64,000 nucleotides of DNA from Halorubrum lacusprofundi ATCC 49239 (GCF_000022205.1 NC_012029.1:2232001-2296000); one strand, 5' to 3'. Numbered from the stretch's first letter, positions 42,401 through 52,352 are shown. Notes: generated by a model not told the origin, from the letters alone. Made by a program: numbers and translations.

Positions 42401-43672
42401 TCACTCAAGGGGATCGTCGGTGACGACAAGATCGCCGCGATCGGCTCGGTTGTCCAGATTCCCGGGAGAGATGTCGAACTCGAAGACGCCCTTCGGCACC
42501 GCCAACGTCGAGCACGCGTTCGGGACGTCGACGACGCCGCTCTGACGCCCCTCGGCCGGGACGGTGCCAAGGATGTGGAGCGCCTGTTGGCCCGTGTAGC
42601 CGAACTTCTTGAGGTAGTCGATCGCCTGTAGACACGCCCGGCGGTAGGCGGTGTGCGAGTCGATGTAGCGCTGCTCGCCGTCCTCCGTCACGGAGTAGCC
42701 GCAGAACGTGATGTAGTCCTCGAAGTTGGGGCCGCGGTGGCCGGGCTCGAAGATCGGGTGGTCGACGCCGTGTTCCTCCATGCCGTTCTTGACCAAGTCG
42801 AACTCCACGTCGGCGTAGCCCGCCATCTCGATCGCGCCGCAGAAGGTGATCTCGCCGTCGCCCTGCGAGGCGTGGAAGTCGCCGAGCGCGAAGTTCGCCC
42901 CCTCGACGTAGACGGGGAAGTACACCGTCGAGCCGATGGAGAGGTCCTTGATGTCGTGGTTCCCGCCGTGTTCGCGTGGCGGAACCGTCCTCGCGGCCTC
43001 CTTCGCCGCCTCCTCGGCCGCGTCGGGGTCCATCTCGCCCATCTGTGCGCCCTCCGTGGTCGGCGGGTTCGCGACGCCCGGCTCCGCCTCCCCGGTCGGG
43101 TGGTTCGGGATCGAACTCGGGTCTTCCTCGTGTTTGTCGATCAGCTCCTGCTCCCGCTCGTTCCACTCCTCCAACAGCTCTTGGCTCGGCGCACAACCCG
43201 CGAGTCCGGGATGGATCTTCCCCTCGTAGCGGACATCGGGGACGTGCCGGGACGAGACGGTGTAGCCGTCGATCTCCCAGATCGACTTCGCGGCGTCCGG
43301 GAAGTGGTCGGTCAGAAAGCCCCCGCCGTTCTGCTGTGAGAAGGTTCCGGTGAAGCCGAACTCCGAGCGGTCGTTCAGCGGCCCCATGTCGTGGAACTCG
43401 ACTTTCAACAGGTCACCGGGCTCCGCCCCCTCGACGCGCACGGGGCCGGCGAGGTAGTGGACTTGCGTGAGGTCGACGTCTCGGACCTCGTTGGGGTCGT
43501 CGTTGTCAGATATCTGTCCGCCTGTCCAGTCTAGCGCTTCGAGTCGAATCGTTTCTCCGGGTTCTGCCTCCACGACCGGCGGGATGTCCGGATGCCATCG
43601 GTTGAACGGTTTGGCCGTCGGCTGTTCGTCCGGCGGGCTGTCGACATCAACTTCGAATTTGACTTCTGGCAT
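42401..43672 (-). CDS. fmdA: Formamidase/acetamidase
   Basis: Protein of 423 aa of the FmdA/AmdA family, which hydrolyses formamide or short amides to ammonia and the acid, providing nitrogen. Recognisable segments are TIRLEALDWTGGQISDNDD, HYLAGPVRVEGAEPGD, KIHPGLAGCAPS, LSIGSTVYFPVYVEGANFALGD in part, and HASQGDGEITFCGAIE. No signal peptide. A 13-base palindrome lies just upstream of its promoter, suggesting controlled expression. Confidence 0.92.
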   Translation of the reverse strand: MPEVKFEVDVDSPPDEQPTAKPFNRWHPDIPPVVEAEPGETIRLEALDWTGGQISDNDDPNEVRDVDLTQVHYLAGPVRVEGAEPGDLLKVEFHDMGPLNDRSEFGFTGTFSQQNGGGFLTDHFPDAAKSIWEIDGYTVSSRHVPDVRYEGKIHPGLAGCAPSQELLEEWNEREQELIDKHEEDPSSIPNHPTGEAEPGVANPPTTEGAQMGEMDPDAAEEAAKEAARTVPPREHGGNHDIKDLSIGSTVYFPVYVEGANFALGDFHASQGDGEITFCGAIEMAGYADVEFDLVKNGMEEHGVDHPIFEPGHRGPNFEDYITFCGYSVTEDGEQRYIDSHTAYRRACLQAIDYLKKFGYTGQQALHILGTVPAEGRQSGVVDVPNACSTLAVPKGVFEFDISPGNLDNRADRGDLVVTDDPLE

Positions 43673-43710
43673 ATGGTACCACGAAACAATACAGGGAACT
43701 GAAACAAAAG

Positions 43711-43723
43711 TGTTGCTGCAACA
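43711..43723. promoter_or_regulatory. 13-bp palindrome upstream of fmdA
   Basis: TGTTGCTGCAACA, a perfect palindrome around a central T, 39-51 bases upstream of the fmdA start, directly upstream of the expected core promoter. It is a candidate binding site for a regulator of amide or nitrogen use. Confidence 0.5.
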
Positions 43724-43851
43724 ATAAGTTTTTTGAGACAACATGAACGGAGACGGGCGTCGGTTCCGGCGCGACGGCATCGGGGTGAGCAGTCGGTGCG
43801 CGGGCGTCGCACAACCGAATCCCTTTGAGTGATGGCGACGAACGTGCGACG

Positions 43852-44763
43852 ATGACAAAGCGACACGTCTCCCTGCCCGACGGTGCGGAGGCCGGGGTCC
43901 GAGGGTTTATCGACGAGGTGGACGAGCGCCTCTCCTCGGAGGAGGACACCTGCGAGGTGGTCCGAGACACACTGATCGACCTCCACGGCGACCGCGAGCG
44001 CTGGGAGGCGTGGCAGGACGGCGAGTCGGTGCCGAGAGCCGAACGCGTCCGCCTGCAGGGGTACGACCCGTGCAACGCCACGCTGGAGTCGGAGTACTAC
44101 GCCGAGAAGGACGAGGAGCAGTTCCAACGTTCCAAACACCTCCAGTGGCTCTGGCGGCAGTTCGACGCCACGCCGATGGCCGACAACGTCGATTTCGCGC
44201 TCCGATTCCGACAGATGCTCGGCAACCACCTGTTCGCCGAGTGCGGCGACGACTGCCGGTTTTTCAAGGGCATCTCCGTCACCTACGGCCACAACATCGA
44301 GGTCGGCGACAACGTCGTGATCCACGACGGTGTCCACCTCGACGACCGCGGGAAGCTAACGATCGGTGACCGCGCGTCGATCTCGGACGGCGTCCACCTC
44401 TACAGCCACGACCACGACCTCGTCGACCAGACCGAGGTCCGGAACTTCCACACGATCGTCGAGGACGACGCTCGCGTCACCTACGACGCGATGGTCCGGG
44501 CCGGCTGCCGGGTCGGCGAGAACAGCGTCGTCGGCGCGCGCTCGGTCGTGCAGGGCGACGTGCCCGCCCACCACGTCGTCGTCGGCTCACCCGCCCGGAG
44601 CGTCCGCGTGAAGCCGGGGTGGGAGGAAGTCGCCGACGAGCTGGAGGACGGTCGGCTCCCCGACCGGCAGGACGAACGCGAGATCGAGTACGACCTCCCC
44701 GACGACCTCGATCAGTTCGACGAGTTCCAGCGCGACCTGCAGCCGCCGAGTTCGCCGCAGTGA
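43852..44763 (+). CDS. Left-handed beta-helix acyltransferase
   Basis: Protein of 303 aa whose central part is a hexapeptide-repeat acyltransferase of the maltose/galactoside O-acetyltransferase type: GHNIEVGDNVVIHDGVHLDD, IGDRASISDGVHLYSHDHDL and the closing VVGSPARSVRVKPGWEE. The N-terminal 90 residues and the acidic C-terminal tail are extensions of unknown role. The substrate could be a sugar. A CCTTTGAG box 27 nt upstream supports the ATG; the genes around it are not functionally linked. Confidence 0.85.
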   Translation: MTKRHVSLPDGAEAGVRGFIDEVDERLSSEEDTCEVVRDTLIDLHGDRERWEAWQDGESVPRAERVRLQGYDPCNATLESEYYAEKDEEQFQRSKHLQWLWRQFDATPMADNVDFALRFRQMLGNHLFAECGDDCRFFKGISVTYGHNIEVGDNVVIHDGVHLDDRGKLTIGDRASISDGVHLYSHDHDLVDQTEVRNFHTIVEDDARVTYDAMVRAGCRVGENSVVGARSVVQGDVPAHHVVVGSPARSVRVKPGWEEVADELEDGRLPDRQDEREIEYDLPDDLDQFDEFQRDLQPPSSPQ

Positions 44764-44777
44764 GTCCATCGGAAACC

Positions 44778-44787
44778 TATTATTAAG
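44778..44787 (+). promoter_or_regulatory. TATA-like box of pgi
   Basis: TATTATTAAG centred about 28 nt before the ATG at 44811, indicating a leaderless transcript. Confidence 0.55.
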
Positions 44788-44810
44788 TTCCGGTCGCACC
44801 CACGTCCGGT

Positions 44811-46103
44811 ATGCACGTCGACCTCGGCAACGTCCTAGACACGACACCGGGACTCACGGAGGAGACCTTGGACCGACTCGATTCGCGGGTCGCGGACGCA
44901 CACGACCGGATCGCCACCGGCATGGCCGACGACGAGTTCGGCTACGCCGCGCTGAACCTCCCGGAGACAGCCGACCCGGACGCGATCCGCGCCGCGACCG
45001 ATCAGTTCGACCGCCTCGAAGCGGTCCTGACCGTCGGGATCGGCGGGAGCGCGCTCGGCGCGGCGACGCTCGCGAACGCCCTCGAAAGCGACGTGGACGC
45101 GTACTTCCTCGACAACGTCGATCCCGACGCGGTGGCGTCGCTGCTCGATCGCCTTCCCCTCGATGAGACCGTCGTCAACGTCGTCTCGAAGTCCGGGACG
45201 ACCGCGGAGACGCTCGCGAACTTCCTCGTCGTCCGCGAGGCGATGGCGGAGGCGGGCGTCGACTGGACCGACCGCACTCTCGTGACGACCGGCGAGGAAG
45301 GGAACCTCCGCGCGCTCGCCGACGCCCACGACCTCCCCGTGCTTGACGTGCCCGACGGGGTTCCGGGTCGCTTCTCGGCGCTCTCGACGGTCGGGCTCGC
45401 GGTGCCGGCCCTGCAGGGCCACGATATCGAGGCCATTCTCGCGGGCGGACGCGACGGGATGGAGAGCCTGTCGGGGTCGCTGTTCGAGACGCCCGCCTAC
45501 GCCTACGGCACGGCGACGTACGCGCTCGCCGAGCGCGGCGCGCTCACCAACGCCGTGATGCCGTACGCGGAGTCACTGGAGACGTTCGCCGAGTGGTTCG
45601 CCCAGCTGTGGGCCGAGAGCCTCGGCAAGGACGGGCTCGGCCAGACTCCCGCCCGCGCGCTCGGCGCGACCGACCAGCACTCTCAGCTCCAGCTGTACCG
45701 CGCCGGCCCGCCGGACAAGCTCGTGTCGCTGATCCGGCCGACCGAGCGCGCCGAGACCGAGATTCCGGAGACCGATCTCGACGGGCTGGCGTACCTCGGC
45801 GGCTCGTCGCTCGGCGACCTGCTCGACGCCGAGTTCGAGGCGACCGAGGCGAGCCTCGCGGCCGCCGACGTGCCGAACCTCCGCGTCGAGATCGACCGCG
45901 TCGACGAGCGGGGGCTCGGCGAACTCCTGTACGCGATGGAGGCCGCCTGCGTGCTGTACGGCGAACTCGCGAGCGTCTCGACGTTCACGCAGCCCGCGGT
46001 CGAGTGGGGGAAGAAGGCGGCTCGGGGACTGCTCGGCGGCGGCGATTTCCCGGAGGCCGACGCCGTGGCCGACAAGCGCGAACTGCGGATCGACGGCTCC
46101 TGA
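44811..46103 (+). CDS. pgi: Glucose-6-phosphate isomerase
   Basis: Phosphoglucose isomerase of 430 aa that interconverts glucose 6-phosphate and fructose 6-phosphate. Motifs: VGIGGSALGAATLANAL, VVSKSGTTAETLANFL (phosphate-binding), LGATDQHSQLQLY (catalytic His) and VEWGKKAARGLL (catalytic Lys). It belongs to the bacterial-type fold and not the cupin type found in some archaea. Haloarchaea use it mostly in gluconeogenesis. Confidence 0.95.
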   Translation: MHVDLGNVLDTTPGLTEETLDRLDSRVADAHDRIATGMADDEFGYAALNLPETADPDAIRAATDQFDRLEAVLTVGIGGSALGAATLANALESDVDAYFLDNVDPDAVASLLDRLPLDETVVNVVSKSGTTAETLANFLVVREAMAEAGVDWTDRTLVTTGEEGNLRALADAHDLPVLDVPDGVPGRFSALSTVGLAVPALQGHDIEAILAGGRDGMESLSGSLFETPAYAYGTATYALAERGALTNAVMPYAESLETFAEWFAQLWAESLGKDGLGQTPARALGATDQHSQLQLYRAGPPDKLVSLIRPTERAETEIPETDLDGLAYLGGSSLGDLLDAEFEATEASLAAADVPNLRVEIDRVDERGLGELLYAMEAACVLYGELASVSTFTQPAVEWGKKAARGLLGGGDFPEADAVADKRELRIDGS

Positions 46104-46182
46104 GCCGGGCGAGTCGATCAGTCCGATTCCCTCGCCGTGGACTTCCGGAGCGCCTAACACACCGTGCGCTCAACCACCAGCG

Positions 46183-46908
46183 ATGACAGACGACCTCCCG
46201 GTCCCGGTTGATCGACTGACCCACGCCGCGAGCGCCGTCTTCGCACTCATTTTCGCGCTCGTCGTCGCTAGCCTCATCTCCCAACTGGCCACCTCAGCCG
46301 CGGTCGGCGTCGGCGTCGTCGCGCCCGACACGAACGCGTTCACGATCGTCCGGACCGTCGCCAATTTCGTGGGATTCCTCCCAGCCGTGGTCGGCTACCT
46401 CCTGATCACCGACCAGCGGGATCTCGTTTCGGTCTCTCTCCCGTCGCTCCGAGAAGTCGGACTCATCGTGGGTTCCGCGATCGTCCTCTACGGGCTCCAG
46501 ATCGGGATCCTCCTCACGCTCCGCGAGTTCGGATTCCGGACCGGAGAGAATCCGGCGACGATCGCCGCCGGCGACCCGGTGGTTTACTACGCCGCGATGA
46601 TCGTCGTCTCGCTTTTGATCGTGGGGCCCGCAGAGGAGCTGCTGCTTCGCGGCGTCGTCCAGGGTGGACTGCGGCGCTCATTCGACGCCGCGCCGGCGAT
46701 CCTCATCGCGGCCCTCATATTCGGAGCGCTCCACGGGAACGTCGAGGGCACCGCCGTCGAACAGGTCACGTACATGGGCGTGACGGTGGTCCTCGGTGCG
46801 ATCCTCGGCGTCCTCTACGAGCGGACGGAGAACGTGCTGGTCCCGGGGTTCGCACACGGGCTGTACAACGCGATCATCTTCGCGGGGTACCTCTGGCGCG
46901 TGCTGTGA
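46183..46908 (+). CDS. CPBP family intramembrane metalloprotease
   Basis: Protein of 241 aa with about six transmembrane helices and the CPBP/CAAX-protease motifs: EELLLRGVVQGGL (EExxxR), FGALHGN (His) and a late FAHGLYNAI. In bacteria and archaea the family includes prenyl-protease-like and bacteriocin-immunity-like proteins; the substrate is unknown. It follows pgi by 80 bases in the same direction. Confidence 0.88.
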   Translation: MTDDLPVPVDRLTHAASAVFALIFALVVASLISQLATSAAVGVGVVAPDTNAFTIVRTVANFVGFLPAVVGYLLITDQRDLVSVSLPSLREVGLIVGSAIVLYGLQIGILLTLREFGFRTGENPATIAAGDPVVYYAAMIVVSLLIVGPAEELLLRGVVQGGLRRSFDAAPAILIAALIFGALHGNVEGTAVEQVTYMGVTVVLGAILGVLYERTENVLVPGFAHGLYNAIIFAGYLWRVL

Positions 46909-46935
46909 TCCCTCGCTGAGCGCGGCCGTCCCGGT

Positions 46936-48201
46936 TTAATACGGCTCTTTCCCCCACCGCCGATCGTCGTAGGTCGCCTGCTGGTCGCTGTCGAAGCGTT
47001 CCTCGAACTTCCGGCGGAGCGCGATCTTTTCCGTCGCCGCGATCCGCGCCAGCTCGTCGGCCTTCGCGACCGCCTCCGGCGGACCCCGGGTCGTCGCCAC
47101 GTCGGCGAGGACCTGTCGAGTGAGCCGCTCGCGGATCGACGGGTCGCGGGCGAACGCGTACGGCGCCTCCAGCTTGTAGGTCACGTCGGTCCGGGGGTCG
47201 TACACGACCATGAACGTCGGCTCGTACAGCTCCGGGTCGAGCTCGCGTTCGATGCCGAGCGCGTCGCCGTCGGCGGCCATCGTCGCGTCGGCGCCGCCCC
47301 GACTGCGGAACCACGTGGTGAAGGTGAGCTCGTCGTCGACGCGGTCGGGTCGGCTGCCTCCGCCTTCCCCGTCGCCCTCTCGCCGCTCCAAGAGCCGGGT
47401 GAAAAGCGCCGTGTCGTCGGGCCACGGCGGTTCGACGCCCTTCCGAGCCAACGCGCGAACGATCGTCCCGCTGGAGGGGTTCTTCACGAACCCGGCCAGC
47501 GGCACGTCGCGCTCGACGAACCGCTCGACCAGCCGGACGTACTTCTCGACTACGGCGCGGGGCTTCGCCTCGCGGGCGAGCGCGCCCAGTTCGGGGTTCC
47601 GGTCGTCCCACGTGAACAGCTCTTTCGGGTAGATCGGGCCGTCTAACACGAGCAGGTCGTCGACCTCGTCGGCGTGGTCGAGCGCGTGGGTCCCCTCGGC
47701 GAGGTATAAGGCGAGCGCGTGGACGACCCCCTCGGCGTACCGGTTCACCCGCGGCGCGTGGAGCACGCGCTGGCGGGTGTGGCCGTCGTCGCGCGAGGTC
47801 CACTCGCCGTCGAAATTCGCGGTCGAGTCGCCGGCGTGAACCGTCGCGACGATCGTTCGGTCGCGGTGGAGGTCCAAGTCTGTCGGCGCGCTCGCCATCG
47901 CGGCGTGGGCCACGTCGACGACGAGCCCGTTTTTAAATGTGGTCGGGTTGATCGTGCCGGAGTCGAGCCCGTGGACCGTCTCGAACGGGCGGTCGGTGAG
48001 GGCGGCGTCGTCGATCGGCGCCCGCCGGCGCTCGTGCTCGTCGACGGGTTCGATCACGACCCGCCCGTCGTGGCGGAGTTCGGGGAGCCACTCGCGCCAC
48101 ACCCGTCCCGCGAGGTCGTCGTGATCGGTCGTGTCCACGTCGCCCGCGATACCGTACGCGAGCTGCGCGATGTTCTCGACGTGGATCGGATCGAGCGTCA
48201 C
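46936..48201 (-). CDS. nurA: DNA repair nuclease NurA
   Basis: Protein of 421 aa of the NurA 5'-3' nuclease family, which works with the HerA translocase and Mre11-Rad50 to resect DNA ends. Putative metal-binding acids are in VHGLDSGTIN and VLDGPIYPKEL; a basic and Tyr-rich late region (FMVVYDPRTDVTYKLEAPYA) is also family-typical. HerA, usually adjacent in archaea, is not in the window. The start is GTG at 48201, supported by a CTTTTAAG box at the right distance. Confidence 0.92.
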   Translation of the reverse strand: MTLDPIHVENIAQLAYGIAGDVDTTDHDDLAGRVWREWLPELRHDGRVVIEPVDEHERRRAPIDDAALTDRPFETVHGLDSGTINPTTFKNGLVVDVAHAAMASAPTDLDLHRDRTIVATVHAGDSTANFDGEWTSRDDGHTRQRVLHAPRVNRYAEGVVHALALYLAEGTHALDHADEVDDLLVLDGPIYPKELFTWDDRNPELGALAREAKPRAVVEKYVRLVERFVERDVPLAGFVKNPSSGTIVRALARKGVEPPWPDDTALFTRLLERREGDGEGGGSRPDRVDDELTFTTWFRSRGGADATMAADGDALGIERELDPELYEPTFMVVYDPRTDVTYKLEAPYAFARDPSIRERLTRQVLADVATTRGPPEAVAKADELARIAATEKIALRRKFEERFDSDQQATYDDRRWGKEPY

Positions 48202-48224
48202 GGCCGTACTGCGGGCCGGGGTGA

Positions 48225-48232
48225 CTTAAAAG
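48225..48232 (-). promoter_or_regulatory. TATA box of nurA
   Basis: On the minus strand CTTTTAAG, centred about 27 nt before the GTG start at 48201. Confidence 0.55.
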
Positions 48233-48359
48233 CGTTCGGCCGCGGTGCCGTCCCTTCTGGGACCGCTAGGACTACACACGTTCGACGGCTCCCCTCACGG
48301 AGTATCAGAAGGAATACTCGGACGCCAACCTTCTTTGTCGGATCCTCGCTCTCGTGACC

Positions 48360-50309
48360 ATGGCCGAATCAGCAGTCGGGTCGAATAGGGAGAGCCACGG
48401 CCCGTCGGGAGCGGGGGAGAATGGTCCGTCAGGACCGGTTGGAAAGGTTCGAGAAGTACTCAGATACATACCGAACGGTACGTCGATGCCGGCGTCGATG
48501 TGGCGCGGTCGCCACCGGAACATCCTGCTGGCGATCCTCGTGCAGGTGCCGCTGTTGCTCGCGTTAGGGCTCTACGAGGGGACGGAATCGGTCACGGGCG
48601 CGGAGATCCCCGCGACGCCGACGTGGATGCTCGGCGGCATGATCGGGGCCGTCGTCGGAACTGTGGCGCTGGCGAACTGGCCGCGACTCGGGCGCCGGAC
48701 GCGGACCGTCCTCGCGGCGTTCAGCGTGATGACGGTGTCGATGGCGTTGGTCAAGTTCTCTGGGGGGTACATCGAGGCACACTTCCACTTTTTCGTGTTC
48801 CTCGCCGTGCTGGCGGTGTACGAGGACTGGCTGCCCTTCGCGGTGGGGATGGGGTACGTCGCGGTCGGGCACGGCACGTTCAGTCTGATCGACTCCAGTC
48901 TCGTCTACAACCACCCCGCCGCGATCGCGAACCCGATCGTCTGGGGCGGGATCCACGCGGTGTTCGTCACGGCGCTGGCCGCGGCGCTGATGGTCAACTG
49001 GTACTCCATCGAGAAATCGCGAGAGGAGGCACAACGGCAGCTCGACCTCGTCGCTGCGCAGAAAGCCGAGATCCAAGACGTCGAGGCGGCGAAAGCGGAG
49101 GCCGAGGCGCGCAGCGCAGAGGTCGAGCGATTGAACCGGCGCCTCGAAACGACGGCCGACGACTACAGCGCGACGATGGACCGCGCGGCCGACGGCGACC
49201 TCACAGTGCGGCTGGACGCTGACAGCGAGAGCGAGGCGATGGAACAGATCGGTGCCGGGTTCAACGAGATGATGGACGAGATTGAGGCGACGATGGGGGA
49301 GATCCAGTCGTTCGCCGGTGAGGTGTCCGCGGCCAGCGAGAAGACCGTCGCAGGCGTGGACACGGCCGAGGCTCGCAGCGAGGACGTGAGCCGATCGGTC
49401 ACCGAGATAGCCGAGGGCGCCGACGACCAACGCGAGATGCTCGAACGGGTCTCCGGCGAGATGAACACCCTCTCGGCGACGATCGAGGAGGTCGCCTCCT
49501 CGACGGAGACCGTCGCGGACGCTGCCCAAGAGACCGCCTCGATCGCCGACGAGGGGCAGGACACCGCGGGCGAGGCGATCGACAGCGTCGGGGAGTCGCG
49601 GGACGCGATCGGCGAGACGGCAGAGAAGGTCAAGATTCTCGACGAGCGGATGGAGGATATCGGCGAGATCGTCGACCTCATCGGCGACATCGCCGGGCAG
49701 ACCAACCTGCTCGCACTCAACGCGAACATCGAGGCGGCGCGGGCCGGCGGCGGTGGCGGCGGTAGCGGCGGAAGCGACGGGTTCGCAGTCGTCGCCGACG
49801 AGGTGAAACAGCTGGCCGAGGAGACCCAAGAGGCGGCCCAAGAGATCGAAGAGCTCATCGCCGGCACCCAGGCGCAGACGCAGGCGGCCGTCGAGGGAAT
49901 CCGAACCGCCGAAGCGCACATGCAGGGCGGAGCCGAAGCCGTCAGAGACGCTGCCGACGCGTTCGCCGAGGTGGCGGACAACGCGGGAGAGACCGACGAC
50001 GGGATCCGCGAGATCAGCAAGGCGGCCGACGATCAAGCCGCGAGCACAGAGGAGGCGGTGTCGATGGTCGAGGAGGTCGCGGGGATCAGCCGGTCGACCG
50101 CCGACGAGACCGACGAGGTCAGCGAGGCGGCCGACGAACAGCTCGCCGCGATGTCGCAGGCGACCGCCGAGGCCGACTCGCTCGCCGAGCAGGCCGAGCG
50201 GCTGCAGGCGCTGCTCCGGAAGTTCGAGGTTTGCGGGGAGTCACCCGACGACCCGTCGGCGCCGGGAGCGCGCGACGTTGCCGTGAGCGACGGCGGGAGA
50301 GCGGAGTAA
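48360..50309 (+). CDS. Methyl-accepting taxis transducer, multi-helix sensor
   Basis: Transducer of 649 aa. The N-terminal part has about six transmembrane helices, including [20 protein letters not shown], a His-rich helix seen in membrane sensor domains of other signal proteins; there is no large extracellular domain. Then come a helix, a HAMP-like segment ([18 protein letters not shown]) and the signalling hairpin ([20 protein letters not shown]). Just after the hairpin tip it has a Gly/Ser insertion ([12 protein letters not shown]) before [14 protein letters not shown]. It presumably signals to the CheA/CheW system encoded at 16-20 kb. The ATG at 48360 was preferred to the GTG two codons upstream. 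Confidence 0.9.
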   Translation: MAESAVGSNRESHGPSGAGENGPSGPVGKVREVLRYIPNGTSMPASMWRGRHRNILLAILVQVPLLLALGLYEGTESVTGAEIPATPTWMLGGMIGAVVGTVALANWPRLGRRTRTVLAAFSVMTVSMALVKFSGGYIEAHFHFFVFLAVLAVYEDWLPFAVGMGYVAVGHGTFSLIDSSLVYNHPAAIANPIVWGGIHAVFVTALAAALMVNWYSIEKSREEAQRQLDLVAAQKAEIQDVEAAKAEAEARSAEVERLNRRLETTADDYSATMDRAADGDLTVRLDADSESEAMEQIGAGFNEMMDEIEATMGEIQSFAGEVSAASEKTVAGVDTAEARSEDVSRSVTEIAEGADDQREMLERVSGEMNTLSATIEEVASSTETVADAAQETASIADEGQDTAGEAIDSVGESRDAIGETAEKVKILDERMEDIGEIVDLIGDIAGQTNLLALNANIEAARAGGGGGGSGGSDGFAVVADEVKQLAEETQEAAQEIEELIAGTQAQTQAAVEGIRTAEAHMQGGAEAVRDAADAFAEVADNAGETDDGIREISKAADDQAASTEEAVSMVEEVAGISRSTADETDEVSEAADEQLAAMSQATAEADSLAEQAERLQALLRKFEVCGESPDDPSAPGARDVAVSDGGRAE

Positions 50310-50344
50310 GACGGGCGAGCGGAGTAAGACGGCGATCTGGGGCG

Positions 50345-50815
50345 TTACTCGCTTTTGCCGGTCGCGGCGACGACGGCTTCGAACACAGAGAGCACCCGCT
50401 TTACCTGCGCGCCGTCCTCGACGAACACCAGCGTCCGCGGCGGCCGGACCGCCTTCGGTCTGACACGGAGTCCGGCGCTCTCGGCGGCGTCGGCGGCGAC
50501 TGCGGGGAGGCCGGACCCATCACTTCTCCCCGCCCCCGTGACAAATTCGATCCGGAGCCGGTCCGGCTGAACATAGGCCTCGGCGACGAGGTCCCTCTCG
50601 CTTTCCTCACTCTCCGCCTTGACTTCATCGCCGTCCGCCCCGCTTCCCTCGCCGCCGCGAACCACCCTGTACGCGAGCGCGCCGTCGGGGGTCGGCTCGA
50701 CATCTGGGTCGGCGTCGGCCACCGCGAGGTTCCGCAGTCGGCCCTCGTTGCCGGCGATTTCCGAGGCGAGCAGCTGGCCGATCCGCACCCCGTCGGTCAG
50801 GCGCTCTCCGACCAT
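50345..50815 (-). CDS. Conserved haloarchaeal protein coupled to DUF2240
   Basis: Protein of 156 aa, not recognised. The N-terminal helix (RLTDGVRIGQLLASEIAGNE) and a later beta-rich part (RLRIEFVTGAG, RTLVFVEDGAQVKRVLSVFE) suggest a small alpha/beta domain interrupted by an acidic low-complexity stretch. Its ATG overlaps the DUF2240 stop (TGATG), so it is translated with it; function is likely shared. Confidence 0.65.
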   Translation of the reverse strand: MVGERLTDGVRIGQLLASEIAGNEGRLRNLAVADADPDVEPTPDGALAYRVVRGGEGSGADGDEVKAESEESERDLVAEAYVQPDRLRIEFVTGAGRSDGSGLPAVAADAAESAGLRVRPKAVRPPRTLVFVEDGAQVKRVLSVFEAVVAATGKSE

Positions 50816-51339
50816 CACTCCGCCTCCGCGGCGCCTGTCGTCGCGTCGGCCCCGGTGTCTCCCTCGCCGTCCGCGTCGCCGGCTGCGTCGCCGGCGGCGG
50901 CCAGCTTCTCGCGAACGTCGGCGGCGAGGTGGTCGACAGCGGCACCGTGCTCCTTCGCGAAGAGGACCGCGGCCGCCTCGATGCTGACCGCGAGGGCTCG
51001 CTGGCGCTCGTTGATACCGGCGACCGCGCGCTGTTTCTCAACGCCGGCAGCGACGATCGCGTCGAGCGCCGTCTCGAAGGTGGACTGTTCGCGGAGGATC
51101 GACTCGTCGGGCGTGAAGTCCTCGGGGACAGTCACGTCGGCGGGGTCGAACTTCGCGACGAGATCGCCGTCCTCCTCGGTGACCAGCCCGCGACCGACCG
51201 CGACGTCGACGAGCCGCTTCGCCTGATCCGGGGAGAACCAGTCCCGATCGAGCGACAGCGCGACGACGAACTCCCCCTCACCCAACTGCTCCGTCGCCCG
51301 CTGTTTGAAGGGCATGGCGACGGCGGCCTCAAGGCTCAT
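50815..51339 (-). CDS. DUF2240 family protein
   Basis: Protein of 174 aa. The start MSLEAAVAMPFKQRATEQLG and the segment ALSLDRDWFSPDQAKRLV are typical of the archaeal DUF2240 family (function unknown); an N-terminal winged-helix-like region is likely. The C-terminus is a Gly/Asp/Ala-rich tail. A GTTTACC box 27 nt upstream supports this start over the longer frame. First gene of a two-gene unit. Confidence 0.8.
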   Translation of the reverse strand: MSLEAAVAMPFKQRATEQLGEGEFVVALSLDRDWFSPDQAKRLVDVAVGRGLVTEEDGDLVAKFDPADVTVPEDFTPDESILREQSTFETALDAIVAAGVEKQRAVAGINERQRALAVSIEAAAVLFAKEHGAAVDHLAADVREKLAAAGDAAGDADGEGDTGADATTGAAEAE

Positions 51340-51458
51340 GTCCGAATGGCGGGGCGGCGACGGCGGTAAACCTACCGAACCGAGAGCCGGGCTCGGGCCG
51401 GGTACAGGTCGGCTCGTGGCCGACAACTGTTATCACGCGTCGGAGTGATTGCGCACGC

Positions 51459-52343
51459 ATGGAGACTCGCCCGCTCGGCGACACCGGCCACGACAGCACC
51501 GTCATGACGTTCGGCGCGATCGCGCTCAACTGGCTCGAACAGGAGGGCGCGAACCAACTGGTCGAACACGTCCTCGACTACGGCGTCAACCACTTCGACG
51601 TGGCGCCGACGTACGGCGACGCGGAGCTGAAGCTCGGACCGAAGCTCCGCCAACACCGCGAGGAGATCTTCCTCGGCTGTAAGACCCAAGAGCGAACCTA
51701 CGAGGGCGCGTGGCGCAAGCTCGACCAATCGCTGAACCGGCTCGGCGTCGACACGATCGACCTGTATCAGGTGCACGGGCTCGAGTACGACGAGGAGCTG
51801 GACGAGATCACGGGCGACGACGGGGCGCTCGCGGCGTTTCGCGAGGCCAAAGAGCAGGGGCTGATCGACCACATGGGCCTGACGAGTCACGGCGACCCGG
51901 GGCTCATCCTCGATGCGCTCGACCGTATCGACGACCTCGAGTCGGTGATGTTCCCCCTGAATCCCGTCGTCGCCGGGAAGGACGACGACGAGTACGACTA
52001 CGAAGCGGTCCTCGCCCGCGCCGACGAGAAGAACGTCGGCACGCTGGGGATCAAGGCGTTCGCCGGCGGCTCGTGGCCCCCGACCGACGAGCTTCCCGAG
52101 GCGGACCGACCGTTCGCGAACTGGTACCGACCGGTCACCGCGCCCGACGAGATCCGCGAGCGGTTCGACTTCGCCGCCGCACAGGGACTCACCAGCGTCA
52201 TCAACGCCGGCGATCCGAAGCTCGTCACCATGATCCTCGAAGCCGCCGCCGACTACGATGGAATGGACGAGGTCGCCCAACGGTCCCTGATCGAGCGGGT
52301 GCGCCACGACGACAGTCCGGTTCCCGAACAGCTGCACCACTGA
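51459..52343 (+). CDS. Aldo/keto reductase-family protein
   Basis: Protein of 294 aa of the aldo/keto reductase superfamily. Catalytic positions: Asp and Tyr in FDVAPTYGDAE, Lys in LGCKTQERT, His in YQVHGLEYD. The product is shorter than classical members but complete in barrel pattern; the AKR-like subgroup with this layout is common in haloarchaea and often of unknown substrate. A methyltransferase gene follows after 9 bases. A GTTATCAC box is 27 nt upstream. Confidence 0.88.
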   Translation: METRPLGDTGHDSTVMTFGAIALNWLEQEGANQLVEHVLDYGVNHFDVAPTYGDAELKLGPKLRQHREEIFLGCKTQERTYEGAWRKLDQSLNRLGVDTIDLYQVHGLEYDEELDEITGDDGALAAFREAKEQGLIDHMGLTSHGDPGLILDALDRIDDLESVMFPLNPVVAGKDDDEYDYEAVLARADEKNVGTLGIKAFAGGSWPPTDELPEADRPFANWYRPVTAPDEIRERFDFAAAQGLTSVINAGDPKLVTMILEAAADYDGMDEVAQRSLIERVRHDDSPVPEQLHH

Positions 52344-52352
52344 GCGGGACGG

